Positions 30,560 through 43,229 of a DNA stretch of 64,000 nucleotides are shown here, in pieces. Position numbers and translations under genes: made by a program. Origin of the DNA: Ectobius pallidus (taxonomy: Eukaryota; Arthropoda; Insecta; Blattodea; Ectobiidae); the NCBI GenBank assembly GCA_964059195.1, contig CAXKWD010000007.1:1116001-1180000 (forward strand), written 5' to 3'. The notes under the pieces are model-generated. The model saw only the letters and a list, made by a program, of their open reading frames with translations, did not search any database and was not told the DNA's origin. Positions within the stretch are counted from its first letter, which is position 1. Every line of letters begins with the position of its first letter.

Positions 30560-33489
30560 GTAAGCTAAGTAATATTGTTGGCCGAGTGCACCAACCTCGG
30601 TATTCAGAATGCAGTGGTAAAGTTGCTTAGTTAACCCTGGTAAAGTCATACTTTCGTTTCACCATGCTCGGTACTGACTTTTACCACAGTAAGATGCTAA
30701 CCAGCCGTGAATGAGCTGTAAAGTGAGAAAACCACAGTTTTCTTTCCAAGATGGAGATCAGCGTAATGTATCATATTTACGATATCTAGGCCAAAAGCTA
30801 ATTGAACATAAGGAATAATGAGAGACAGATGGGATCTATTTGAAGAATGAACGATGGTACATATAATACAATAAACCAAACTGATGCACTCAACTGAGGA
30901 TGCAAGCTAGATGCTTGCAAAATGTGTAATGTGTAAGTACACTTAACATAGTGAAGTCGAGTGCATCAGTTTAGTTTTTATATTATTTGATCACTTTACT
31001 GTGATTCCCGCATATAATAGTGTTGAATATTATGGTACATATCTTTGCAAATACTGTGCTGTAACATCGACTGAAATAACCTTTCTTACCTCAACCAAAC
31101 CAGATCCATCCAGTAGTAGGCGTAACCCAAGGCTAGTATATGTAAGGTTGTCTCGTTCGACGCGCATGCGTATTGAGCACGAGGGATGTGACGTCGCCCA
31201 TAGCCCTGCACGAGGATTTAAACAGCTACATACATTGGCAAAGATGGGAATAAAACTTATTTTTAACTACAATAATTCATGTTTCCGTAAATATAGACTA
31301 CATATGATCGTGCAAGGGGTATAGTTTAATAGAGGGAGTGCTCAGGCCTCAAATGAATTGGCTGTAACAAAATATAATGAGACGTTTGAAACAAAATATT
31401 TAAGCTGCTGGTTTCTGTAAAACATACTGTTGATGACAAAATAAAGAAAACACACAAACACCCTACATTTCTCTTTAAATTTATTGGGGTACTTTACAAC
31501 TCGTTTGGTTATGACTCAGAAAATGGGAAGTAGCCTATACGATTTTTTTTTCTCACGCAGAGGCGAGTTTACCCTTCTGTAAATAATAATTTATCCACAC
31601 TTATTGCCAGTAGAAAGTTAAAGGGCCTGTCCATTTTATTTATAGACACCAGCAGACAATTAACAGCTATAGACAGGCAAAAAATTTTCCTTGTTGAGCT
31701 GACAACCCACACTATATTTGACAAAAGATGTTCTATTCAAAAATTAGTGCTGCGAGTATTATAATACTTTCACCCCATGCAGAGGAATTAGGAATCCTCT
31801 TTTCCAGTATATATACCAGTATTAAAGTAAAATTCCTTGAACATTTTATTTATGGACTCCCCTAATCTAATAAAACATCTTTCAGAAACTGAATAACTAC
31901 AAGTACTCAAAAACCTGACTGGGCCTAGCCCTTTGGGGGGGGGGGAGAATATTCAACAATGGATCTGTTGTTAACTGCAAAAGAATGAAAATCTAGAAGC
32001 CAACTTGCTACTGAAGGTGAGTTTATGACTTTTTTCTCATTATTTTATTATAAGCGCGTCTTAAAATCCATTTTTACATAAAAAATATAACTAAATTACT
32101 CAGTATTGAGACTTCGATTATTCGACCATTTCAATACTGTCGGTCTGTATACATTTAAAGATATATCTGGTACATCAGTTACAGCGAACAGCAAATTGTC
32201 GAGGGTTTGAGCAAAGAGCGGGCTGGTTAAGGCCAGAGGATTTAATTTTTTTTATGAAAAAATCAGGGAAAATGCTTTGAAATATTGTGTGATATATGTA
32301 GAATGCATTGCAAAACAATTTTTGTGTATGTGCGTCTTTATCAGATGTTGAGACGCCAATTTTAAAGATCACCGCGCCCTATTTTTGTAGTGCTGCTTAT
32401 GAAATTTTCCGTGCCCTGCAATTCACAAACCATCCCTTAGTTTATATTATCTCTGTTCACATAATTTGTACACATATCTACACTTTTGACCGTGTTTCAC
32501 CTACATAACTTACCCCATACAGCCAGGAGAAAATTAATATTAATATAAATAATATTACTGTTAATACAATATTAATACAAATTAATACTCAGTAATATTC
32601 TACACAATGTAATATTAATATTAATTTATAAGATATCCTTTAGCTGTTTTCTACCCTAATTATACATTGTTATTTCTATACAAATGTACCCTCTACCCTA
32701 TTTTCTAGGCAACAAAATATTAGATCAAATCATCCCTTAGCTGTTTCATACCTATATTATTTAATTGTTCATTGCTTGTGAACATCATCGAATTTGGAAA
32801 GATGTGGAACGAAATGTTACGGTCAAGCTTCTTGCATTCTGAGAAATTACTGTTACACAAGGCCATGTTTATTTATGGAGCTGATATCTTCCAAGACGTG
32901 TAAAGCAGCCCAAAAAAGGTGAAAAGTATCTAACAATTCATTTTGGATAAGGTGAGTCATTTTGAAATAGATTAATGTATTATTTTGTTTAAGAGTGTTT
33001 GCAATTTTTCCTATTTCGCCCGTAGTAACCTTGCTTCCGCGAATCTGAAGCAGAGTAAATGCTCTCTAGCGGCGGAACCAGTGAACTACCGCAGTCATCA
33101 CACTTTCTCCTCTATTCATTATGGCTGAAAGAACACTGCAGGTTTTCAGATTGTTCAAACTCTTATTCAAGGTCTGTTTTCAGTTGCTACAGATGAAAGC
33201 AGTGATAAAAACAAACGCCAAACTGTACCATATTGTTATTAATGGTATATTAGTATAATGTATTGTATTTAGCTTCGCCCCCCCTCCCCACACCCCCCTT
33301 TTCACTTGGTGTGTCTGGCCTTTATTTTAAAACTATTCTGTTGGACACACTGTATTTACCTGATTACCTGCCTTTCTAGCACTAATACCCTAGGGTGAAA
33401 TAACTGCCTCATTTTCATAACATTAAAGTAACACATTTATTAGCTGAAATAAGAAAAACAGAGTATTAAATTACTTACATTATGGAATT
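30560..33489. other. Intron (first 2.9 kb), little recognised
   Basis: Mostly AT-rich single-copy-looking DNA. A less AT-rich patch at about 31090-31220 and a run of G at about 31937 are present, but no coding or structural feature can be supported. Confidence 0.35.
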
Positions 33490-33670
33490 CCGATTTTATT
33501 TCATCCGACGGACTGGGATTGAACCCAGGTATATTTGGTACAAAGACTAGTGATTAGAAGCTGTATACCACCAACCCTCTTAAATCCAGCCCGTAGGGTC
33601 AGGTTGAATCAAATTCGGACCACTGGGGTGGAAGGCAGGTGAGCTGCCAACTGCACTATGGCAACCGACT
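33490..33670 (-). repeat. tRNA-like SINE fragment
   Basis: On the minus strand a box-B-like GGGTTCAATCCCAGTCCGTC lies at the left end, and GTGCAGTTGGCAGCTCACC near the right end. The spacing is too long for one tRNA, so this is probably a rearranged or composite SINE. It ends about 40 bp before a REV1 exon. Confidence 0.4.
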
Positions 33671-33712
33671 CTCGTATAAACTTTAAAGTATTTTATTTAT
33701 TGTATTTTTCAG

Positions 33713-33962
33713 AGAAGTTTTGGGAATATCACGACAGCTGTCTCTCAACCCCTGCGATCTACGAGGCATTGGCATACAAATCTCTCGATTAGAGAAATCG
33801 AGCAGTCATTGCGGAGTGTTGGATGGTTTCTTGAAACATAACATTTCTGCACAACAACCAGAGAATAGAGAAATGCCTGACAGATTGTCAGTAGCACACG
33901 CAGGCATTGTTACAAAAAAGCATACTGAATCGGTACCGGTCACCTCTCAGACACACGAGGAG
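33713..33962 (+). CDS. REV1: REV1 exon: end of PAD domain and short linker
   Basis: The first base completes the split arginine codon, giving REVLGISRQLSLNPCDLRG and IGIQISRLE, the last strand and helix of the little-finger domain. This is followed by a low-complexity linker that contains LDGFLKHN, a motif that in vertebrate REV1 occurs close to the C-terminal domain. It ends HEE|GTAAGT, phase 0. Between here and the C-terminal domain I see no ubiquitin-binding motif, although REV1 of other animals has two, so either exons were missed or this region is short in this species. Confidence 0.88.
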
Positions 33963-34679
33963 GTAAGTGCACGAACAACACTCCCCACTCCTGTCGTATC
34001 CTGCGTGTGTCATTCCCCTCGCTCTTTTGCTCCTGAATCTGAAACAGACCAGTGTTCATACGTTGATGTTTGAGTGCCAGACTTTTGATATCCATTCGTT
34101 GTGACTCAAATGAAACGTTTCCACACTGCACACCTTGAGCTTTGTTCATAGGTTAACGTGTGTGGCCGGACTTGAATTCAAACCCAGGGCACAAATGATG
34201 CCAACTTTAAATAAAGAAACCAGCCATGCACTCAACTCTAGGCTACACGTAATATTTATTCTAATTAATAACTGTGTTCCATACGTGATTATGAAATTAA
34301 CTACTACGAAAGAAAAAATAGTTTAATTGTCTTTCAGTGCTTTCTCATGCAGTTCCTCCATGTAAAACATAGGTGTTCTTTACTATGTACATCTTCAAAT
34401 CTGTCTTTCCTTACACATATTCAGAATAATAAAATTATTAATTCTTACGAAATTGAATTTATCATTTATGCAATGCACAGACTGACGTTACATTAAATTA
34501 AATCTATGGGCACAGACCTGCTCATGGTCGAGGTGTTTTTCTCTATTATACTGGCAATAATCTCAGTTGCATGATGCGCTGATTTAACTTTTCATTCCAA
34601 GTTATGTTATGAACAGTAATAAGGTAATACTGTTTAGTTGTCAAAATAACTGATTTTCATTTTTTAAATAAATTCTTTC
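33963..34679. other. Intron sequence, nothing recognised
   Basis: The open frame running past the exon end is intronic read-through. Confidence 0.4.
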
Positions 34680-35220
34680 GAAAACGTATATTGCCATAAA
34701 ATAGGCACTAAATTGAGCATTACTCCGAAACAGATCAACCGATTTTATCCATTATGAATAGATGTCTTCCCATGGACATTGTAAATGTGTATACCAAGTT
34801 TCATAAAAATCCGGTAAAGCGTATTTGAGTTACCGCGTCTTTAAAATATACACTAAATTGGGTTTTACTCCGTTACCGGTCAACAGATTAGGTTCAAATT
34901 CAATAGGGTACTTCTCATGGACGTCATAATTGGGTATACCAAGTTTCATGAAAATCCGTTACAGCGTATTTGAGTGATGGCGCCTTTCTATGAGAAAGGC
35001 GCCATAATCTATTAAAATAGGCACTAAATTGGGCATTACTCCGGTACCGGTGAACCGATTTGGTTCAATATCAAAAGGGTTCTTCCCATCGACATTATGA
35101 ATGTTTATACCAAGTTTCATGACAATCCGAAAAAGCGTACTTGAGTTATGGGGCGGACAGACGGACAGACATTTTTTCGTCCCCCACACAATCTCATAAA
35201 GTACCAAACTGGCACTTAAT
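34680..35220 (+). repeat. Dispersed repeat Q, copy 3 (three tandem monomers)
   Basis: Three monomers of about 165-180 bp, each with GCACTAAATTGGGCATTACT or a variant, CCAAGTTTCAT and GCGTATTTGAGT. The last ends in GACAGACGGACAGACATTTTTT and CACACAATCTCATAAAGTACC, as in copy 1. The monomers meet at a small GAAAGGCGCC palindrome near 34985-35005. Confidence 0.75.
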
Positions 35221-36779
35221 AATATAGCACAAAATGATTAACAGGGGTTTTTATTACCCAAAAAGACATTTAAATTGCAATAGGCTTCAACCAGTATAAA
35301 TTGATTCACATTTACAACAATGCCATAATTACGTTAAATAAATCAAGATAAAATATCTGGCAGAAAAGTGCATACAATTTTACATACAATTTAACAGAAA
35401 TGCTTTGCCCTAGATATATAATTAATGTGCAATACAAATATGCTGATTAGAATTTACAACACGGTCTTACGTAAGAAGGAGGAATCACTTCTAGCTATTA
35501 ATAGCTGTACCTATGGTACACAACATTCCTGCCATGGGAAAGCAATAAGCCTTGTATTCTGAGTTACCTCATCTACATGGTATTAACGTAGCAAAACGAA
35601 AGCAGAATACTAACGAAAAATGAAGCATAATGAAGTAGACAACAAAAACAAACTTAAAAAGGAAAATCAAGAGAAATGTCCGAATGGACACTTGCTTAAG
35701 GCTTACAAAAATAAAGTATTAATTCATCACTATAACATTACTTACATGAAAAGAAACAGAAGGACGGAGTTGAGATCACTATAGAAAAAACACTACATCT
35801 TCATTATGGAGTAGAGATCTGACTTTGCGAAGCAATCATGGGCGTTTGCCCGAAGATAACTGAGTAAAGGCTAGCAGACTTATTCTTCCGACCTGTTCAT
35901 GACGACGGCTGGCGACGATCTCATCGCTCGCAAATAACTTACAAGAACTCAACTCGCACGCGAACCGGAAGTGATGCTTTCACCCAGAATATTCGAGGCA
36001 GAAAATTACCAATATAAAATACATAATTAATGAGTAAGAAAATAATAATAATAATACTTTAAATAATAAATAGAATTTAAGAAAAATAAATAAGCATTAA
36101 TTAAACAATAAAGAAGCAACAGAAATATATAAACTGTTAAACAGCCGAATGTAAAAAATATTTGTATGTCCAATGGAAATATCTGGGAATTTTCTGAATA
36201 GTTAAACAACTGCAGGTAATAATAATATTAATACATGGAAATTTCTGAACAGTTAAGAGAGTGAACCAATGGAAATATCTGGAAATTTCTGATTAGTTAA
36301 ACAACTGAAAGTAATAATAATAATAATAATAATATAACCTAATAACAGCTAAGCAACTGAGTCCAAGGTAATTAATTAGAATAAATAAAGAGATTAAATA
36401 ATAATAATAAGAAAATATTAGCAATGGGCCACAAAGTGGCACAGCATGTATTTAGTAACTGTCCTACAAATCTCAAACTCCATATAAACTTGTATATAAC
36501 ATTATGACAATAATTGTCATATTGTAGACATTTGCATTTAATTTGCTCTGTTGCACAATTACTTTTCTTTTACAATACTACACTCCTACACATCAAAATT
36601 TCTCCTTAAAGCTCTGTACTCTTCTTGCACTGCTTCTGAATTAGGAATCGTAAATAGTCCCAATCATTAATCTCTGCCGGGTGAATAGGTTTTCTAATTG
36701 ATTGTAAAAACTTAACTTTTTCAGTTATTTCATTTTGCCTCTGTATAACCTATTTTAATCCTTAAGTGACATATGGACG
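35221..36779. other. Intron sequence with AAT-type simple repeats
   Basis: Very AT-rich with several short AAT/ATA runs (around 36045-36055 and 36313-36335). No gene seen. Confidence 0.4.
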
Positions 36780-37640
36780 AAAACTTGTATATGTATGTTT
36801 CATAAGCGACTATGCCTAAAACTGATACTTTTATAGGACCTAAAACAGCCTATTTTTATGTTAGAGCCTAATATTGCCTTTTTGCTTGTTTTTCCTCTAA
36901 AGTTCAAAATAAGTTAATTTTTGTTATAAATTCTAGCATTTATTTTCAGTTCGTACTAAATTTTTAGCTCTGAATGTGCAGTACATGACATATTTATGAC
37001 GTAAATAGTAAGGAATGTTTCTTCTTCAGTAGAAAAATTCCTTGGAATTCCCAAGAAAATGTAGTGTTTTTCTTCCAACTCCCACATCCAGTAACAAAAA
37101 AAACGTAGTTCTTCAACAAGGGTCAGGCTTTCCGAGAGAGATAACCGAACGTTGCTCTTCCACCAGAAGCTGTACTTACTTGCTGGGAAACATGGTTGGA
37201 GGCTGCCGACTATTACAGCAATCACTTTAATGAAGTTAAAGATGTTATGATAAATCTACCAGATGACTCTGCTAGCATTATCTCAGCAAAGGAACTCATG
37301 GAAGATTCTAGAATTCAGAATGACCTAGTATTTATTAGGTCACATTATGCTTCTCTTGTGCATGTCATTGCATCACTGGAAGCTGCCGGGAAAGCATTGT
37401 ATGAGCAGATGGATGTAGTCAATGATATGAAGAAAAAGATTGAAACAGTTCCTGGTCCTTCAATAAATATAATATTCTGCATTGCAATTGAGATATTTCA
37501 GAAAATTGGCAACTTTAACAATTTTATAAGAGACTATTTTACGATTTTTAGAACCTATTTTCCAATTTTTAGAGCCTGTTTTAGCTACCTAAAACAGCAT
37601 TTTTAGCAACCTAAAAGTCCAAAGTCTATTGATAATTATT
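36780..37640 (+). pseudogene. hAT-like (CGBP1-type) transposase C-terminal relic
   Basis: From about 37160 the plus strand encodes CWETWLEAADYYSNHFNEVK, an LPDDSASI segment, AKELMEDSRIQNDLVFIRSH and ASLEAAGKALYEQMDVVND. This is the helical C-terminal region of the hAT-type family that also gave rise to CGG-binding protein 1, where a (R/C)W-x-TWLEA motif starts the segment. The N-terminal BED finger and catalytic parts are absent. Flanking sequence shows inverted-looking CCTAAAACAGCC and GCTACCTAAAACAGC motifs near 36840 and 37585, possibly the remains of element ends. Confidence 0.65.
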
Positions 37641-37774
37641 GTAAAATTGCAAACTTTGTTTCATCCAAATGAATTGGAAAGATTTGAATAAGAAATTTTG
37701 TTTATTGCCAAACCCAAATACAATGAAATCTTATCTTGCTGAAAAACTTTAGCTTATATCTGTCTGTATCTGGT

Positions 37775-38080
37775 ACCCTATGATCCCCAGGTGGGGCGAA
37801 GGGGCCTCCAAGTGGAGGTTTCATTACCTATACTAATTTTGATATGCTTATTTTCCAAGAGAGGGTAGAGGGACAGGTAGTAAGCCCATCACCTTGCAAA
37901 CCCCCTCTGCAAACTAAGTATTTCTTGGACGTGAAAGGGCCGAGAAATTCTGCCCAGAGGCTCTAATTTAGGCTTGGAGTTCTTTTACGTGCCGTAAATC
38001 TACGACACGGGATCCCCAGCTTAAAGTCCCTCCCAGAGGACTTCGTGCCCAGGATTTTTACGTCCTGAAAAATCTTGGTT
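37775..38080 (-). repeat. tRNA-headed SINE family, copy 2 (head missing)
   Basis: Body sequence matches 6878-7150: CCCCAGGTGGGG, GGCCTCCAAGTGGAGGTT, ACTTGGACGTGAAA-like, CAGAGGC.CTAATTTA and CTTAAAGTCCCTCC. It stops before the tRNA-like head. Confidence 0.7.
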
Positions 38081-38140
38081 GTGGCACATACTACTATTTT
38101 CCCAAATTTTTAATGAGTTGTTTGTTTTTGTTAATTGCAG

Positions 38141-38334
38141 TGTGTACCAGAGACACCGCTGTCATTATACAGTTCCTTAAATAAAAAAGAAGTCCTCGCT
38201 TTAGTGAGAGAATGGGTGGCCAATGAAGAGGACCCTCAAGTATGTGATGTGGATATGCTAACAGATTATCTGGAGAAACAAGTCTACGGTCGTAATCTTG
38301 ATACGCTGGATGTCGTCATCAGGTGCTTCCGCAG
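38141..38334 (+). CDS. REV1: REV1 exon: C-terminal polymerase-interaction domain
   Basis: Follows TTAATTGCAG, phase 0. It encodes SSLNKKEVLALVREWVANE, then DMLTDYLEKQVYGRNLDTLD and VVIRCFRR, matching the first three helices of the REV1 C-terminal domain, which binds REV7 and the other Y-family polymerases. The exon ends CGCAG|GTAACA in phase 2; read-through would stop at once (TAA). The fourth helix of the domain must therefore lie in a further exon. The nearest phase-compatible candidate I see is at 51385. Confidence 0.9.
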
Positions 38335-38626
38335 GTAACAGGTTATCAGCCAAGTCAAACTTGATTGTCATGGGCAAAAGATACACTTAAACACTTCCAT
38401 CCTCAACCATGATTGTCTCTGCTATTGTCACAGGCAATGGACTCGGAGCTAGAGTATGAAAGCTCGGAATTTTATAAAACTTTGACTTGGCTGATAATAT
38501 AATCACGAATTAGAATAAGAATAGATTGAGTACTAGGAGGTGCCCGAGTCTAACAATCCAGTGGCCAGATTTAAAATCATTTATTTAGCAGCAATAATTT
38601 AAAAAAAAATATTTATTAACAACTAG

Positions 38627-40800
38627 CATGTGCCCGCGGCTTCGCCCGCGATAATTATTTCAAAAATTAAAAATTAAGAGCATAATAGTTAAATCATTAT
38701 AATTATTAACACCTAAATCACGTGGACTACATACCACGTTAGATAGCGTCGCCTGGTAAAAGCGACCTCAGATTCGAGTTGCTTGGCCCAGAAAACCCTT
38801 GTATAGTTTCGTTCAAATCAAACAATGTTTCACCATACAGTATTTAGGCCTATATTGATTATCCCTCTTCCGTGTTGGTTGAAAATTTAATATGTCTACG
38901 GGCCTTAACATTCTAAACAAATGAATCGACCAGCGTGGGCTTAAAACATTCAAGCGATCGCGATGCTTTTATTTCCACGGTATGACAAAAATAGCCAAAG
39001 ACAACTGCAATTGATTTGACATTGAAATGTATTACTGAAATCTGATGCTTTGACAGCGCGAATCACGTTTTCTGCCAGTTTTTCACTCATAACTCGCGAA
39101 CGAAAGCTAAAATTAAAAATTCGACTTCGAGGTGCATTCGCCCACCTTTCAGTCCATCTATCTTTAAAATTTCATATCTCTGCGTTCAGTAGATTTCGAT
39201 GGGCATCGTGGACAGATAGACAAACAGCATGTGCCCGCGGCTTCCCCTGCGATAATTATTTCAAAAATTAAAAACTAAAAATTAAGAGCATAGTTACATC
39301 ATTATAATTATTAACACCAAAATCACGTGGAGTGCATTCCACGATTAGGTAGCGTCCCCTGGTAAAAGCGACCTCAGATTCGAGTTCCTTGGCCCAGAAT
39401 ACCCCTGTACAGTCAGTTTCGTCCAAATCGAACAATGTTTGACCATATTTAGGCCTATATTGAAGGTTGAAAATTTCATGTCTTCGGGCCTTGATATTCT
39501 AAATAAATGAATCGTCCAGGATGGACTTACAAAATCAAGCGATCGCCCGCAATAATTATTTCAAGAATTAAAAATTAAGAGCATAATAGTTAAATCATTA
39601 TAATTATTAACACCTAAATCACGTGGACTACATACCACATTAGATAGCGTCGCCTGGTAAAAGCGATCTCAGATTCGAGTTCCTTGGCCCAGAAAATCCC
39701 TGTATAGTGAGTTTCGTCCAAATCGAACGATGTTTAACCATATTTAGGTCTATGTTGATTACCCCTCTTCCGTGTAGGTTGAAAATTTCATATGTCTACG
39801 GGCCTTGACATTCTAAACAAATGAATCGACCAGCGTGGGCTTACAACATTCTAGCGATCGCGATGCTTTTATTACCACGGTATGACAAAAATAGCCAAAG
39901 CCAACTGCAATTGATTTGACATTGAAATGTATTACTGAAATCTGATGCTTCGACAGCGCTAAAATCATGTTTTCTGCCAGTTTTTCACTCACAACTCGCG
40001 AACGAAAGCTAAAATTAAAAATCTGGCTTCGATACGCATTCGCCCACCTTTCAGCCCATCTATGTTTAAAATTTCAGATCTCTGCGTTCAGTAGATTTCG
40101 CTGGGCATCGTGGACAGACAGACAAACACGTCCTTTTATTATTTTAAGATAGCATGTGCCCGCGGCTTCGCCCGCGATAATTATTTCAAAAATTAAAAAT
40201 TAAGAGCATAATAGTTAAATCATTATATTAACACCTAAATCATGTGGACTACATATCACGATTAGATAGCGTCACCTGGTAAAAGCGACCTCAGATTCGA
40301 GTTCCTAGGCCCGGAAAACCCCTGTATAGTGAGTTTCGTCCAAATCGAACAACGTTTGACCATATTTAGGCTAATATTGATTATCCCTATAATAATAATA
40401 ATAATAATAATCCTCTTCGGTGTAGGTTGAAAATTTCACATTATGTTTGCGTGCCTTGACATTAAAAACAAATGAATCGACCAGCGTGAGCTACAACATT
40501 CAAGAGATTGCGATGCTTTTATGTCGAAGGTTTGACAAAAATAGCCAAAGCCTAGTGTAATTGATTTGTATTACTGAAAAGTCATGCTTCGAAAACGGAA
40601 TAAATACACGTTTTCTGCCCGTTTTTCACTCATAACTCACGAACTAAAGCGAAAATTAAAATTCCGGCTTCGAGGTGCACATTCCGACCCTTTAGTCCAA
40701 CTATGTATAAAATTTCAGATCTCTGCGTTGAGTAGATTTCGCTGGGCATCGCGGACAGACGGATGACAGACAGACGGAGGACAGACACTTCCTTTTATTA
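38627..40800 (+). repeat. Composite tandem repeat array (four units), second locus
   Basis: Four units start with AGCATGTGCCCGCGGCTTC (38629, 39227, 40152) or a decayed form (about 39545). The last two units reproduce the A-B order of 3601-4894, including the (AAT)n site in the last one and the terminal CTTCCTTTTATTAATATAGATA. The short open frames here (for example near 39050, 39967 and 40584) are repeated readings of the same non-coding motif. The array lies in the REV1 intron after the C-terminal-domain exon. Confidence 0.75.
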
Positions 40801-40879
40801 ATATAGATAACACACATAATTCATAAACAATCAAAACGACTAATAAAGAAAGAGTAATGAATCCAGTTTCGAGATTCCC

Positions 40880-41115
40880 TTTACAAAATTAGTGTGTCAC
40901 CAGCGGAAAAAATACTTCAGATTCAAGTTCTCCCCCCCCCCCTCCAAAAAAAAGAAACCTACATAGTGCTTTTTGTCCAAATCATTCAGCATTTTTCCAT
41001 TTAGGCCTGCATTCATGATCCTCCTTGTAAAAGTAATTTCTGTCCTCTGCATGCAGTTGTTTTGGCTGAGCATTGCACAGACACACAGACAAAACACTTC
41101 CTCTTACTATGTAGG
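40880..41115 (+). repeat. Divergent relative of the composite repeat
   Basis: Shares AAATACTTCAGATTCAAGTTC, TTTGTCCAAATC, a TTTAGGCCTGCATT segment and ACAGACAAAACACTTCCTCTTA with the array just upstream. Interrupted by a C-run at 40933-40942. Confidence 0.55.
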
Positions 41116-42293
41116 TTGCACTCACTGTGTTGCAGACAGAGGCAGCCATCCTGTTTTTTTTTTTTTAATCTAATTTATTTTCAATTGTTCAGCATTGCAT
41201 TGCTATATCAGATTGGTGATGACCATTGGAGATTTGTAACAGTATTTGAATTCTCACTACAGAGATGAGTCAGTGTTTGACCCCCTCACTCAAAATTATG
41301 CTTTAAAGTTTCTGACTTACAGTATTTTTCATATGAGAAGCCTTTTCCATCACCGCCAATCACGTGTACGGGCTAAAGGACTGCCGCTTGCAGTAAGAGT
41401 CTTCCCTCCGTCTCGCCGTCTCTGATTGGACCGCGTATCTAAGCAGGAGAAGGAAGAAAGGGCTTGTCATCTGCAAAACACTGTAATTATGGTCATAAAC
41501 TTAATCAAAGAACTATATCTTGAGGCAAACGAGGTCTTTTGTCCGAGGCCACAATACTGTGCCCCTGAAACATGTTCTAGATTATTAAGAAAATGTTTAG
41601 TCAAATTAGAAATTTGTTCATGAATATACTGTACACCAAGTTCACTGCATCCTGTTTTAGACTTGCATCAGTAAATTACTGTATTAGAATTATATTAATT
41701 ATTTTGAATGTGAACTAAGATATTGTATAAGTTTAGGTAAGGATAGGACGTGCAAACATCACAGCGACTTTCAGTTACTGGTCACGTTGTTTCTGTGGAA
41801 TAGATTAATTTTTCCATAAAGCCTGTGTAAATGTCTCCTTCCTTTAATGGCCACTTTACACTGTGGTCAGCGGCCAAACAAGTTTTACAAGATGACTTAT
41901 ATTAAATGGCCAGTCGTAGCCATTATGAGTACTTTGTTCACCCCTTAAACTATCACATGGGCTTAATGCGAGTTCAGTTCGAAGACTAAACTGTTGTTGT
42001 CTCTAGAAGAGGGAATAGCGGCTCTTTGTAACGCACAGCCACAGCTGGCGAACAGTGTCACACATTTTAATCAACTTTTAGAATCCTTTGAAATGTATGT
42101 GGTGCTTCCGACGTTGCGGTAACACTACACATATCAGGATTGGCTTTTTGCCTTTAAAATTTGGGTTGGCATGCATGTGATTAATTATTTTCGTGCACAG
42201 TTGATTAACAAACTTAATATACTAAAATAAATACTAATTTATTCTAAATTTAAATAAGTGTAACTAAATTGATGTCAAATATTTCTTTGACTA
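41116..42293. other. No supported feature
   Basis: A short frame at 41426-41623 has no recognisable domain. Otherwise AT-rich DNA. Confidence 0.3.
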
Positions 42294-42301
42294 ATTTATT
42301 T

Positions 42302-42760
42302 GGGGTCTGGACTTTTGCGTCCCAAAACCACTAAACTAGGACTTTTGCATCCATAGATTCTCAGATCCAATGACCTGTTTGCGCCCCGGGTCTCTCTAGA
42401 GCAATGACCAAAATGCGTCCCATGGAATACAGGTAAAATTAATAATTGGTACCATGCAGGTCGTTTAGCAATACCCAGGGTGCACTGCGAGGAGACGAAC
42501 TGCTACATACCCCAAAAATTGTAATTCTTGCATTACTGTCAATATTAAATAAAACTGAAGTGGAGAATGAAGTTACTCTTTGTGTTTTGGCTACCAGTTT
42601 ACTTTCTTATGGTTGGTAGGAACTTAAAGTGATACGTCATCACATGCAGAGTTGCCATCACGCAGTAGTAATATTTCCCAGGGTAATATTGACAAGGGTT
42701 GTTTACGTCAAATTGCACCAGACACACAAGGGCTACTTGGGACGCAATAGGGTACGACCC
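42302..42760. mobile_element. Small TIR element with iterated TTTTGCGTCCCA motif and 8-bp TSD
   Basis: Perfect 8-bp direct repeats ATTTATTT (42294-42301, 42761-42768; AT-rich) flank ends that read GGGGTCTGGACTTTTGCGTC and, in reverse, GGGTCGTACCCTATTGCGTC. The motif TTTTGCGTCCCA recurs with variation at about 42316, 42343, 42378 and 42410 and inverted at about 42738. No coding capacity. Confidence 0.6.
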
Positions 42761-42768
42761 ATTTATTT

Positions 42769-43229
42769 TATACCAAAAATTATTGTCCTACATTAGAAAA
42801 GTATTTGCTTAAATTTTTACTTCCATTTAAGATTCTTTTATCTTAATTACTGCACTACAAAACTGAAAATTAGTAATTCTTTCATTTACTTCATCATATT
42901 AATTTTATTATTCTCCAACTTTCTAAAATTATCTTTATAACATAAAATGATGCATTTTTAACTTACATTTTATTCTTGATGATAGTTCAGGAGTTGCCAT
43001 CTTGACTTCCAGAATTTCTTCGTACCGACAAAAAGTTGAACAACAAGAAAGATTTTAGTGGCATGTAAGCCCTTAAATAGACTCCTCAACTCGCTAATAC
43101 CCGGAAAATATACTAACAATATAACGTGGGAGATTTAATTATTATACGTCTATATCAGTACTTAAGCCATTATTGCAATAAAACTTTCATTAAACACTCT
43201 GTAAATTAATTTATACTTCGGTAAATTAA
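42769..43229. other. No supported feature
   Basis: AT-rich, no frame or repeat recognised. Confidence 0.35.

Noticed and set aside
37196..37606. Candidate REV1 exon in the intron before the C-terminal domain
   Set aside because: The protein matches a hAT/CGBP1-type transposase region, not REV1, and ends in intron-like sequence.
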